A stretch of 64,000 nucleotides of DNA from positions 1 through 64,000 of the forward strand of contig CAVRHH010000005.1 in assembly GCA_963720945.1 (NCBI GenBank). Direction: 5' to 3'. The translations under genes were made by a program, and so were the position numbers. The first letter of the stretch is position 1. Each line of letters starts with the position of its first letter. The DNA is from Bog-532 sp963720945. GTDB taxonomy: Bacteria > Actinomycetota > Actinomycetes > Streptosporangiales > Streptosporangiaceae. Below the pieces are notes generated by a model, which was given only the letters and a program-made list of their open reading frames with translations, was not told where the DNA came from and did not search any database. Below are positions 37,053 to 45,354 of this stretch, in pieces.

Positions 37053-37946
37053 GTGCCGGAGCTTCCCGAGGTCGAGACCGCCCGCAGCCTGATCGCCGGG
37101 CACGCTCTGCACCGCCGCATCGTGGGCGTCGATGACGCCGACACGTTCGTCTGCCGCCCGCACACTCCCGGGCAGCTGCGTGACGCGCTGACCGGGCGCA
37201 CCCTCATCTCGGCGCACCGCCGCGGCAAGACCATGTGGTGCGAGACGTCCGGGCTGGACGGCTCCGCCGGGCCCGGCCCCGAGCTCGGTATTCACCTGGG
37301 CATGGGCGGCCGCATCATCGTCACCGCGGGCGGCCAGGCGAGCGAGGGCGGCGGGGGCGGGCCGCGCCGGCCCAGCGCACGCCCGGACAAAGCCGGCGCA
37401 CGCCCGGACAGAGCCGGCACCCGCCCGGACAAAGCCGAGTGGAACAGGTTCACCCTCGAGTTCGCCGACGGCGGCAGCCTCGTGCTGTTCGACAAGCGCC
37501 GGCTGGGGCGGATCCGGCTGAACCCCGACACGGCCGCCCTCGGACCGGACGCCGAACGGGTCACGCCCGCCGAATTCCGCCAGCTGATCATGAAGGGCAC
37601 CGTGGCCGTCAAGGCCCGCCTGCTCGACCAGTCCGCAATCGCCGGCGTCGGCAACCTGCTCGCCGACGAGGCGCTGTGGAGGGCCAAGGTGCCGCCCGCC
37701 ACCCCGGTCGGCCGGCTGCAGCGCAAGGACGCCGACCGGCTCTACCGCGCGTTGCAGGCCGCCCTCGCCTCGGCCATCGCCCAGGGTGGCGTGCACACCG
37801 GGGAGGTCATCGCGGCCCGGCGGCCCGGCGGGACCTGCCCGCGCTGCGGCGCCGAGATGCGGCATGGGACGGTGGGCGGCCGCTCCACCTGGTGGTGCTC
37901 GCGCGAACAGGCTCCGTGGCCGGCCCTGGACGGCCTCCCGCCGTAA
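37053..37946 (+). CDS. Fpg/Nei-family DNA glycosylase
   Basis: Base-excision repair glycosylase/AP lyase, about 297 residues. It begins with the catalytic PELPEVETARSLIAG (Pro nucleophile after the start GTG 37053), has HRRGKTMWCE, the H2TH region (VKARLLDQSAIAGVGNLLAD) and a C-terminal zinc-finger region TCPRCGAEMRHGTVGGRSTW then WCSREQ. The last pair of the zinc finger has only one Cys (CSRE rather than CxxC). An insert of three near-repeats of ARPDKAG lies around residues 110-130. This is the actinobacterial paralogue type rather than canonical MutM. It stands alone beside a convergent isochorismatase-like gene. Confidence 0.82.
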   Translation: MPELPEVETARSLIAGHALHRRIVGVDDADTFVCRPHTPGQLRDALTGRTLISAHRRGKTMWCETSGLDGSAGPGPELGIHLGMGGRIIVTAGGQASEGGGGGPRRPSARPDKAGARPDRAGTRPDKAEWNRFTLEFADGGSLVLFDKRRLGRIRLNPDTAALGPDAERVTPAEFRQLIMKGTVAVKARLLDQSAIAGVGNLLADEALWRAKVPPATPVGRLQRKDADRLYRALQAALASAIAQGGVHTGEVIAARRPGGTCPRCGAEMRHGTVGGRSTWWCSREQAPWPALDGLPP

Positions 37947-37956
37947 CGGGAAACCG

Positions 37957-38562
37957 TCAGCCCTGCATCTGGGCCAGGGCTTTTTCGGCGCTCAGGCAGC
38001 CCGCCGTGGTCAGCTCCAGATTGGCCAGCGATGCTTCGTGGGTGCGCTCGTCCGCCGCGGTCACGCAGTCGCTGACCACGTAGACGGTGAACCCGAGGTC
38101 CGTCCCGTGCCGGGCCGTCTGCTCGACGGTCAGGTTGGTGGCCACCCCGGTCACGTACACCGTGCTGATCGACCGGTCCAGCAGCCATCGCACCACGTCG
38201 TTACCGGCCAGCCCGGACAGCTTCTGGTTGTCGGCCACGTGCGCACCGGCCACCAGTTCCGACATCTCCGGGATGATCTGCGCGCCCGGGGCGTCCGGCC
38301 GGAACGACTCCTGGGCGTCGGCGACGGCCCGCATGAAGCCGGTGTTACGGACCAGGGAGCTGCCTTTCACCGGCACGGTGAACCGGGTGAAGACCAGCTG
38401 GGCACCTGCCGCGCGGGCCGCCGCGTGGAACTCCGCCGCCCGGCCGACCACGCCACTGCGCGCGACCGGCTCACCGAACATCCCGCCGAAGAAACCCTCC
38501 GGCTTGATCACATTCACCTGCCAGTGCAGCGCGAGTACCGCGGCACCCCGTGGACCTATCAT
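37957..38562 (-). CDS. Isochorismatase-family protein lacking usual catalytic residues
   Basis: About 201 residues with the isochorismatase-like fold: AAVLALHWQVNVIKPEGFFG at the start, IIPEMSELVAGAHVADNQKL in the middle, and STVYVTGVATNLTVEQTARH near the end. In active cysteine hydrolases the first motif carries Asp (here His in LALHWQ) and the last carries Cys (here Thr in NLTVEQTAR). A different chemistry or a binding role is therefore likely. ATG 38562 is chosen; 20 upstream residues in the open frame have no similarity. Convergent with the Fpg-type gene, 10 bases between stops. Confidence 0.75.
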   Translation of the reverse strand: MIGPRGAAVLALHWQVNVIKPEGFFGGMFGEPVARSGVVGRAAEFHAAARAAGAQLVFTRFTVPVKGSSLVRNTGFMRAVADAQESFRPDAPGAQIIPEMSELVAGAHVADNQKLSGLAGNDVVRWLLDRSISTVYVTGVATNLTVEQTARHGTDLGFTVYVVSDCVTAADERTHEASLANLELTTAGCLSAEKALAQMQG

Positions 38563-38739
38563 GCGTACGATCTTCCCCGTCCGGGGCCCGCAGAACCGGC
38601 GTTTTGGCCGGGCAGACCGCATAGGAAGGGCGTTTCAGGCTCGTTAAGCCCCCGGCACGGGGCTGTTTCCGGCCGGGAACCGGCGGTGCGGGGCCGGCCG
38701 CGGGCGGAAATGACGGTGCCGGCTGGTACGAATGGGGGC

Positions 38740-40884
38740 ATGCCCGATACCGCCAGCGCCGGCTCGCCCGCCTCGGCCGCACCGGGAGGCCGCGACGACG
38801 CCGAGCGGTCCCTGCGAGCCCTGGCCGGCCCGGCTGCCCGGCTGCGGGAGGACCAGTGGACGGCGATCAGCGCCCTGCTGGACGGCCGCCGCGCCCTGGT
38901 GGTGCAGCGCACCGGGTGGGGCAAGTCGGCCGTCTACTTCGTGGCCACCGCGCTGCTGCGCGCGCGGGGGGCAGGCCCGACGGTCATCGTCTCGCCGCTG
39001 CTGGCGCTGATGCGCAACCAGATCGAAGCCGCCGGCCGCGCGGGGATCCGCGCCCGCACCATCAACTCCGCCAACGCCGGCGACTGGGAGGAGACCTACC
39101 GGGAGATCGCCGCGGGCGTGGTGGACGTGCTGCTGGTCAGCCCGGAGCGGCTGAACAACCCCGGCTTCCGCGACCGGGTGCTGCCTGCGCTGGCGGGGAC
39201 CGCCGGCATGCTGGTGATCGACGAGGCGCACTGCATCTCTGACTGGGGCCACGATTTCCGTCCCGACTACCGGCGGCTGCGTACCCTGCTGGCCTCGCTG
39301 CCGGCCGGGGTGCCGGTGCTGGCGACCACCGCGACCGCCAACGCCCGTGTCACCCGCGACGTCGCCGAGCAGCTCGGCGCGGGCGGCCCGGACGAGGCGG
39401 TGGTGCTGCGCGGCGCGCTGGACCGGGAGAGCCTGCATCTGTCCGTCGTGCCCCTGCCAACGGCCCACCAGCGCCTGGCCTGGCTGGCGGAGCAGATCGG
39501 CGGCCTGCCCGGCTCCGGCATCATCTACACGCTGACCGTGGCGGCCGCGGAGGAGACCGCCGCGTTCCTGCGCGACCAGGGGCTGGCGGTCACCGCCTAC
39601 ACCGGCCGGGACGATCCGGAGCAGCGGGTGGCCGCCGAGGAGGACCTGCTGGCCAACCGGGTCAAGGCCATCGTCGCGACCAGTGCCCTCGGCATGGGCT
39701 TCGACAAGCCGGATCTCGGGTTCGTGGTCCACCTGGGCGCACCGCCGTCACCGGTCGCCTACTACCAGCAGATCGGCCGGGCCGGCCGGGGGGTCCCGCG
39801 CGCGGAGGTCATCCTGCTGCCCGGCCGGGAGGACCGCGACATCTGGGCGTACTTCGCTTCGCTGGCGTTCCCGCCGGAAGCCGTGGTCCGCAGTACCCTC
39901 GCCGTGCTCGAGGCCGCGGGCCGGGCCCTGCCGCCGAGCGCGCTGGAGACCCGCGTCGATCTGAGCCGCGGCCGCCTGGAGACCATGCTGAAGGTGCTCG
40001 ATGTGGACGGTGCGGTGCGCCGGGTCAGCGGCGGCTGGGAGCCGACCGGCCAGCCGTGGTGCTACGACGCCGAACGGTATGCACGGGTGGCCGCCGAGCG
40101 ATCGCGCGAACAGCAGGCGATGCTCGATTACGCCGCGGCCGGCGGCTGCCGGATGGATTACCTGCGCCGGGAGCTGGACGACCCGGCCGCCGGTCCGTGC
40201 GGGCGATGCGACAACTGCACGGGGCAGCGCCGGGCGGCGGATGTCTCGGGTACCGGCGCGGCCGCGGCCCGGGAGCGGCTGCTCCGGCCCGGGGTGGACA
40301 TAGCGCCGCGCCGGATGTGGCCGCCCGGGATGAAGGACCTCGGCATCGGCGCCACCGGGAAGATCCCGCCGGACGCGTGCGCCGGCCCCGGCCGTGCCCT
40401 CGGCCGCCTCACCGACGTGGGCTGGGGCACCAGGCTGCGCGCACTGCTGGCCGAGGAGGCGCCGGACGAGCCGGTCAGCGCCGATCTCACCAGCGCGCTG
40501 GTGACCGTGCTGGCCGCCTGGGACTGGGAACAGCGCCCCGCGGCGGTGCTGACCGTGGCGTCGCGGACCCGGCCGCTGCTGATCGAGAGCCTCGGCAAGC
40601 GGATCGCGGATATCGGCCGGCTGCCCTACCTGGGCGCGCTGGCGTACAAGGACGGCGGTCCCGGGCCGAGGCGGCACAACAGCGCCCAGCGGCTGCAGTC
40701 GCTGTGGGACGCGTTCACGGTCCCCGGGACGCTGGCCGGCCCGCTGGCCGCGCTGGACGGCCCGGTCCTGCTCATCGATGACCGGGTGGAGACCGGCTGG
40801 ACGGTCACGGTCGCCGCGAAACGGCTGCGCGAGGCGGGCGCCCCGGCGGTCCTGCCGCTCGTGCTCGCGGTAACCGCTGGCTGA
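38740..40884 (+). CDS. RecQ-like DNA helicase with C-terminal phosphoribosyltransferase-like domain
   Basis: About 714 residues. The N-terminal superfamily 2 helicase has the Q-motif region (REDQWTAISALLDGR), Walker A QRTGWGKS near 56-63, DEAHCISDWGHDFRPDYRRL, LATTATANARV, GIIYTLTVAAAEETAAFL and QQIGRAGRGVPRAEVILLPG. A RecQ zinc-binding region (GGCRMDYLRRELDD, then CGRCDNC) follows. The C-terminal ~200 residues are not helicase: they end with GPVLLIDDRVETGWTVTVAA, a PRPP-binding loop typical of phosphoribosyltransferases. The fusion occurs in actinomycetes; the purpose of the PRTase part is unknown. A start at 38710 is also possible. Confidence 0.88.
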   Translation: MPDTASAGSPASAAPGGRDDAERSLRALAGPAARLREDQWTAISALLDGRRALVVQRTGWGKSAVYFVATALLRARGAGPTVIVSPLLALMRNQIEAAGRAGIRARTINSANAGDWEETYREIAAGVVDVLLVSPERLNNPGFRDRVLPALAGTAGMLVIDEAHCISDWGHDFRPDYRRLRTLLASLPAGVPVLATTATANARVTRDVAEQLGAGGPDEAVVLRGALDRESLHLSVVPLPTAHQRLAWLAEQIGGLPGSGIIYTLTVAAAEETAAFLRDQGLAVTAYTGRDDPEQRVAAEEDLLANRVKAIVATSALGMGFDKPDLGFVVHLGAPPSPVAYYQQIGRAGRGVPRAEVILLPGREDRDIWAYFASLAFPPEAVVRSTLAVLEAAGRALPPSALETRVDLSRGRLETMLKVLDVDGAVRRVSGGWEPTGQPWCYDAERYARVAAERSREQQAMLDYAAAGGCRMDYLRRELDDPAAGPCGRCDNCTGQRRAADVSGTGAAAARERLLRPGVDIAPRRMWPPGMKDLGIGATGKIPPDACAGPGRALGRLTDVGWGTRLRALLAEEAPDEPVSADLTSALVTVLAAWDWEQRPAAVLTVASRTRPLLIESLGKRIADIGRLPYLGALAYKDGGPGPRRHNSAQRLQSLWDAFTVPGTLAGPLAALDGPVLLIDDRVETGWTVTVAAKRLREAGAPAVLPLVLAVTAG

Positions 40885-40899
40885 CCGGCGGGCCGCCGG
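40885..40899. terminator. Short palindrome between convergent genes
   Basis: CCGGCGG-G-CCGCCGG directly after the recQ-type stop and 12 bases before the aldo-keto reductase stop. It may act as a weak bidirectional terminator. Confidence 0.35.
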
Positions 40900-40910
40900 C
40901 CGGCGTCACC

Positions 40911-41921
40911 TCAGCGGTGGCCGCTGACCGCGTGCGGCACGTAGGGCTCCTCGAGCTGGCGCATCTCGTCCTCGCTCAGCGCCAGTTCCTCGGCCGCCAG
41001 GGCGTCCTGCAGATGGCCCAGCCCGGTCGCGCCGACGATGGGGGCCGTGACCCCCGGCCGGTGCAGCAGCCAGGCGAGCGCCACCTGCGCGGGCGGTACA
41101 CCCCGCCGCCCGGCGACCTCCCGGACCCGGTCCACGACGTCGAAGTCGGCGGCCGAGGTGTACAGCGAATCGATGAACGAGTCAGAGCCGGACCGGGCGG
41201 TCCGCTGCTCGCCGTCCCGGGTGCGGGTCCCGGCCAGCAGGCCGCGGGCCAGCGGGCTCCACGGGATCACGCCGACGCCCTGGTCGACGCACTGCGGGAT
41301 CATCTCCCGCTCTTCCTCCCGGTACAGCAGGTTGTAGTGGTCCTGCATGGAAACGAAACGAGTCCAGCCATGGCGGCCGGCCACGTTCTGCGCCTTGGCG
41401 AACTGCCAGGCGAACATGCTGCTGGCGCCGATGTACCGGGCCTTGCCGGCCCGCACCACGTCGTGCAGCGCCTCCATCGTCTCCTCGATCGGGGTCAGGT
41501 AGTCCCAGCGGTGGATCTGATAGAGGTCCACGTAGTCCATGCCCAGCCGCCGGAGCGACGCGTCGATCCCGGCCATGATGTGCTTGCGCGACAGGCCGTG
41601 GCCGTTCTCGTCCCGGCCCGGCTCCGGCTGCGGCCGCCCGGCTGGCACGACCGGGTTGTAGACCTTGGTCGCGACGACGACCTCCTCCCGGGCAAACAGC
41701 TTGCCTAGCAGCCGGCCGGTAGCCACCTCACTGGCGCCGCCCGAATAGGTGTCCGCCGTGTCGTAGAAGGTGATGCCGCCGTCGGCGGCGGCCCTGACGA
41801 TCGGCTCGGCGGCCTGCTCGTCCAGGACCCACGGCCGGTCGCTGTCGTTGCCGTAGCTCATCATCCCCAGGCAGACACGCGAAACGCGCAGCCCGGTGGA
41901 CCCGAGGTTGACGTACTTCAC
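40911..41921 (-). CDS. Aldo/keto reductase
   Basis: NADPH-dependent oxidoreductase of the AKR superfamily with a TIM barrel, about 336 residues. It starts VKYVNLGSTGLRVSRVCLGM and has the catalytic Asp/Tyr in FYDTADTYSGGASEVATGRL, Lys in VVVATKVYN and His in YVDLYQIHRWDYLTPIEETM, and cofactor binding near APIVGATGLGHLQDAL. The start is GTG 41921 with GGAGAAGG just before it; this leaves 12 bases to the TetR stop, so the two genes form one transcript. It probably detoxifies a carbonyl compound that the TetR protein senses, an inference from operon structure. Confidence 0.87.
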   Translation of the reverse strand: MKYVNLGSTGLRVSRVCLGMMSYGNDSDRPWVLDEQAAEPIVRAAADGGITFYDTADTYSGGASEVATGRLLGKLFAREEVVVATKVYNPVVPAGRPQPEPGRDENGHGLSRKHIMAGIDASLRRLGMDYVDLYQIHRWDYLTPIEETMEALHDVVRAGKARYIGASSMFAWQFAKAQNVAGRHGWTRFVSMQDHYNLLYREEEREMIPQCVDQGVGVIPWSPLARGLLAGTRTRDGEQRTARSGSDSFIDSLYTSAADFDVVDRVREVAGRRGVPPAQVALAWLLHRPGVTAPIVGATGLGHLQDALAAEELALSEDEMRQLEEPYVPHAVSGHR

Positions 41922-41933
41922 AGCCTTCTCCAA

Positions 41934-42536
41934 TCACAGGGGTGGTAACGGACGGGGAGCCACGATCCGGCGCACGCACTCGGCGATGAACTCCTCGTGC
42001 CGGGCGAGCGTCGCCGCGTCGGGCTCCGCGTCGAAGATGATCCGCACCAGCTGCGGCAGAACATGCCAGTAGTTGGCGATGCCGAGCAGGGTGATCAGCA
42101 GATGCCGCGGATCGAGCTCTGGATCGATGAGCCCGGCATCCTGCTGCTCGGCGATTGAGCCGAGCTTTTCCTGGTAGTGGCGACGGCGATGATCCATGGC
42201 ACCCGCATCGGGATGAGCGCCCAGCTCCAGCCCCTCCCACAGGGAGAGCCGGAGGAACTCCGGATGCGCGGCGAAGTAACGGAACAGCCCGGCCGCGTAG
42301 TCGCCCATGTCCCGCGACTGCGGCAGCAGCTGCTCACCCCGCTCGTCGAGGAAGCAGTCCAGGACCCGCCGCAGCAGCTCGTCCTTGGTGCCGAAGTACC
42401 GGTAAATGGATTCCTTGTTGGCCCGGGCCTTCTCGGCGATCCGGTCCACCCGCGCCCCGGCGTTGCCGTGCGCGGCGAACTCCTCGATGGCGGCTTCGAA
42501 GATCCGCTGCCGCGTCGCTTCGGGATCCGGCGCCAC
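41934..42536 (-). CDS. TetR-family regulator
   Basis: 200 residues. The N-terminal HTH reads RQRIFEAAIEEFAAHGNAGA and VDRIAEKARANKESIYRYFG TKDELL. The C-terminal ligand domain is all-helical (FRYFAAHPEFLRLSLWEGLE, LLITLLGIANYWHVLPQLVR). It is first in an operon with the aldo/keto reductase. Two AT-rich palindromic sites 50-75 bases upstream are the likely autoregulatory operators. Confidence 0.85.
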   Translation of the reverse strand: MAPDPEATRQRIFEAAIEEFAAHGNAGARVDRIAEKARANKESIYRYFGTKDELLRRVLDCFLDERGEQLLPQSRDMGDYAAGLFRYFAAHPEFLRLSLWEGLELGAHPDAGAMDHRRRHYQEKLGSIAEQQDAGLIDPELDPRHLLITLLGIANYWHVLPQLVRIIFDAEPDAATLARHEEFIAECVRRIVAPRPLPPL

Positions 42537-42586
42537 TGCCGGTTCCTCCCATCGTCGTCTCCGGCCAGCCTAGCGAGAATCTATCC

Positions 42587-42611
42587 AACTATCTAGTTTG
42601 ACTACTTAGTT
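42587..42611. promoter_or_regulatory. Twin operator for the TetR/aldo-keto reductase operon
   Basis: AACTATCTAGTT (42587-42598, ACTA-TC-TAGT core) and ACTACTTAGT (42601-42610, ACTA-CT-TAGT core) are two copies of ACTA-N2-TAGT with centres 13 bases apart. They lie 51-75 bases upstream of the TetR start in an AT-rich island. Such paired half-sites suit binding of two TetR dimers. Confidence 0.65.
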
Positions 42612-42729
42612 GAAATCTGGCACGTTGGCTGGCGGGAGAGCCGCAGGCACGGGCCTGCTCGCCTGGCTGGCCGTCCGCCGCCACGAGGTGAGGCCGGACA
42701 AGGATCCCGCCAGCCGGGGCTTCACCGGC

Positions 42730-43094
42730 TCAGCGAGGGGGGCCGCCCCCCTGGGTCAGCGCCGCGGCGAGTGAATCGAGGGCGCTGGGGACGATGGCGT
42801 AGTAGGCCCAGACTCCGCGCTTGTCACGCCGGAGGATGCCGGCGTCGATGAGCACCTTAAGATGGTGCGAGATGGTCGGCTGGGTGAGCCCGAGCGGCTC
42901 GGTCAGCTCGCAGACGCACGCCTCGCCCCCTTCGTGCGCCGCGACCATCGAGACCAGCCGGAGCCGGGTGGGGTCGGCCAGCGCCTTGAGCAGCCGGGAC
43001 AGGGCGGCCGCCTGCTCCGCCGTGATCGGCTCGGTCAGCAGCGGCGTACAGCCTCCGGTGGCGACGAGGTCCGGCGGGGCGGCGGCAGTGGTCA
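42730..43094 (-). CDS. ArsR-family metal/metalloid-responsive regulator
   Basis: About 121 residues. The winged helix reads LSRLLKALADPTRLRLVSMV, EPLGLTQPTISHHLKVLIDA and GILRRDKRGVWAYYAIVP. The metal-binding type motif ACVCELTEPLGL has the CxC pair of arsenite-sensing ArsR proteins, and another Cys lies in the N-terminal GGCTPLL. GTG 43094 is the start; the open frame further upstream belongs to other reading. An inverted repeat 19-38 bases upstream fits an ArsR operator. The stop overlaps a G6-C6 hairpin (42735-42751) that may be its terminator. The regulated target is probably this gene and neighbours such as the rhodanese gene. Confidence 0.85.
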
Positions 43095-43112
43095 CCTCTC
43101 CAGTATGCGGCA

Positions 43113-43132
43113 CGCATCGACACCTTTCGATG
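43113..43132. promoter_or_regulatory. ArsR-type operator
   Basis: GCATCGA-CACCTT-TCGATGC, a perfect 7-bp inverted repeat with a 6-base spacer, resembling the ATCAA-N6-TTGAT pattern of ArsR-family sites. It is 19 bases upstream of the ArsR start, inside the gap after the rhodanese gene. Confidence 0.7.
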
Positions 43133-43151
43133 CGAACGGGAAACCAGCCGG

Positions 43152-43490
43152 CTACGCCACGAAGGGGGGCACACCGGATTCGCTGACCATCGGGCGGCCC
43201 GCGGACTCCCAGCCGAGCATGCCATCGGCCACGTTGACCACGTTCCAGCCACCCGCACCGAGGGCCTGCGCCGCGTAGGCGGAGCGCTGGCCGGCCCGGC
43301 AGATCACGTACACCTCCTGGTCGCGCGGAACCTGCTCCGCCCGGCCGCCGAGTTCGCCCAGCGGGATGTGCACCGCGTCGGGTGCGTGCCCGGCCACCCA
43401 TTCATCGTCCTCGCGGACGTCAAGCAGGTACGCCCCCTTGGGCAGCCCGGCCGCGGGCAGTTCGGGCACGATCGGCCCTGAGTTCATCAT
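43152..43490 (-). CDS. Single-domain rhodanese-like protein
   Basis: 112 residues, a complete rhodanese domain. It has GAYLLDVREDDEWVAGHAPD, AVHIPLGEL, the active-site loop VYVICRAGQRSAYAAQAL with the catalytic Cys, and the end VNVADGMLGWESAGRPM. It carries or transfers sulphane sulphur. Located 57 bases upstream of the ArsR start on the same strand, with an ArsR-type operator between the two; a shared link to metal or sulphur stress is inferred. Confidence 0.87.
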   Translation of the reverse strand: MMNSGPIVPELPAAGLPKGAYLLDVREDDEWVAGHAPDAVHIPLGELGGRAEQVPRDQEVYVICRAGQRSAYAAQALGAGGWNVVNVADGMLGWESAGRPMVSESGVPPFVA

Positions 43491-43769
43491 CGCTCCCTCC
43501 TCATGCCGCCCAGCAACCGCCAGACCACCGCGGGACCACCGCCAGACCGCCGGCGGTCGTTACTTCTGGTCACGAATCGAAGCGCTGAGCCGGCCTTGAC
43601 GATATCCATGGATCCACGCGTAAGCGACGGCAGGGCGGTAAGTCGTTACCAGGCTCTTACATGATCCGGCCGCGCATGGCTTTATCCCGCCGGACCTCAT
43701 ACCAAAGAGTACGTAGCCAGGACGCCGTGGCGGACTGGCCCGCCATCCCGATCCGACCGGAGGACCCAG

Positions 43770-44345
43770 ATGCGCCGCATCGTGCTGGCCGCCGGCGGCA
43801 CAGTCGCCGGGCTGGCCATGCTCCTGACGGTCAAGTCGCACACCGGGACCATGGCCGCCTCGGTGGCGGGAGCGGCGGGGGCCAGCGGGACAGCGGCCGC
43901 AGGGGCGGGAGCCGCGACCGGGACGGGAGCCGCCGGCGGCCAGGCCGGGGCCGCGAGCCAGGGCGGGACGACCGGGACGGGTGCCGCCAGCGGGGCGGCC
44001 GGCTCTGGCCGGGCAGGGACGGCCGCCGGGACGCCGTCCGCGCCGCCCCCGGCCCAGGGTGTCACCGCTAACACGCAGGAGATCACCGGCAACGTCGCGA
44101 ACACGGCGTACGGGCCCGTCCAGATCCAGCTGGCGGTCACGAACCGGAAGATCACCAAGGTGGCCATCCTGCAGCAGCCCGCCGCGACCGCTCACGACCT
44201 GCAGATCGGGCAGTTCGCCTTCCCGCAGCTCGAGGCGGAGACGCTCTCGGCGCAGAGCGCCAAGATCAACGCGGTCTCGGGCGCCACCTACACCAGCGGC
44301 GGCTACATTCAGTCCCTGCAGAGCGCGATCGACAAGGGCGCCTGA
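43770..44345 (+). CDS. Exported FMN-binding domain protein
   Basis: About 191 residues. The N-terminus is a signal sequence or anchor (RRIVLAAGGTVAGLAMLLTV), followed by ~65 residues of Ala/Gly/Thr-rich linker. The C-terminal FMN-binding domain reads YGPVQIQLAVTNRKITKVAI, QQPAATAHDL and INAVSGATYTSGGYIQSL; the SGATYT element is where FMN is covalently attached by ApbE-type transferases. No ApbE or ferric-reductase partner is in the window. A role in extracytoplasmic electron transfer is by family. Confidence 0.82.
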   Translation: MRRIVLAAGGTVAGLAMLLTVKSHTGTMAASVAGAAGASGTAAAGAGAATGTGAAGGQAGAASQGGTTGTGAASGAAGSGRAGTAAGTPSAPPPAQGVTANTQEITGNVANTAYGPVQIQLAVTNRKITKVAILQQPAATAHDLQIGQFAFPQLEAETLSAQSAKINAVSGATYTSGGYIQSLQSAIDKGA

Positions 44346-44438
44346 TCCCCGCCGTCCGCGGTGCCTGGCCGTCAGGCCGGGTCAGCGGCCCGGCCGCGTG
44401 CTCCCCCGCCCGGCTCCGGTCACCCGCCCGCCCGGTCG

Positions 44439-45287
44439 TCAGCGGCCAGGAACGGCGAACCACGGGTTGTCCGGGCCGATCAGGTACCGGTCCGCGACGT
44501 GGTTGAGCACGCGCCTCGCCTGGCGGAACCGGTCCGCGACCTCGGCGACGACGGCCAGCCGGCCGGTCTGCACGGGAGCCAGCGCGAGGGCGGACCGGTA
44601 CCACCGCGCGCCGAGATGCTCCAGCAGCTCAAGGTCGGGCGTGGCGGCCAGCCGTTCCCGGTCCGGCGCGGGCACGTGCGCGGCCCGCAGCAGCCGCGCG
44701 GCATTGACCGGGCCGAACATGCGGTTCGCAACGTAGTCGGGGAATACGCCGGACAGGAACAGCGCGACATCCCCCAGCCGGCGGTAGACGCCCGGCCGTG
44801 ACTCCTCGGGAACGGCGTCCAGCAGCCCGGCCAGGCGGACGGGGTCCAGCTCGCTGAACCGCCGGGTCCGCGACCGGCCGCCGACGGTGACCCGGTACCG
44901 GCCGCTGGCGACGCGGGTGAAGGACGCGAGCAGCTCAGTGAGAAAGAGCCGCCGGTCCGCGGAGCCGAGGAAGTCGCTCAGGGCCGGGGCGTCGAAGAGC
45001 GGCACCCGCTGCCGGGCCAGCGACCGTTCCGTTACATATCCCATGGTGGCAAGGTCAGCGGCGGCGCGGTGCACGGCCACCGCGAACGCCAGGAAGGGCG
45101 AGGCGAGGATGGGCTGGCCGGCCGCCGTGACGCCGGGACCGAAGATGGCCTCGAAGACCTGCGGGTCGGCCAGCACGTCCGGCAGGTCCTCGGGGCCCGG
45201 CGTCCGCCCCGTGACCGCGGCCAGCAAGCTCAGGTCCGCGCCGGTGACATGCTCCGCGTACTGACTCCCCACCGAGGTGCCGTCCAT
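44439..45287 (-). CDS. Conserved actinobacterial hypothetical protein
   Basis: 282 residues, not in a family I can name. Conserved-looking stretches are TSVGSQYAEHVTGADLSLLA, ADPQVFEAIFGPGV, SPFLAFAVAVHRAAADLATM, FDAPALSDFLGSADRRLFLT and RLGDVALFLSGVFPDYVANR. The C-terminus is helical (EVADRFRQARRVLNHVADRY). It looks cytoplasmic, with no signal or membrane helix. I recall similar proteins in other actinomycetes without a known role. Codon usage fits the host. Confidence 0.7.
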   Translation of the reverse strand: MDGTSVGSQYAEHVTGADLSLLAAVTGRTPGPEDLPDVLADPQVFEAIFGPGVTAAGQPILASPFLAFAVAVHRAAADLATMGYVTERSLARQRVPLFDAPALSDFLGSADRRLFLTELLASFTRVASGRYRVTVGGRSRTRRFSELDPVRLAGLLDAVPEESRPGVYRRLGDVALFLSGVFPDYVANRMFGPVNAARLLRAAHVPAPDRERLAATPDLELLEHLGARWYRSALALAPVQTGRLAVVAEVADRFRQARRVLNHVADRYLIGPDNPWFAVPGR

Positions 45288-45354
45288 GATCCAACGGTAC
45301 GTCGGGGGCCGTCCCAGGCCAAGCCTTCATCGTCGCTAATACTGCATCACTGCA

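Noticed and set aside
43560..44195. Minus-strand open frame over the FMN-binding gene
   Set aside because: Mirrors the Ala/Gly linker of the plus-strand gene, which has a signal sequence and SGATYT motif.
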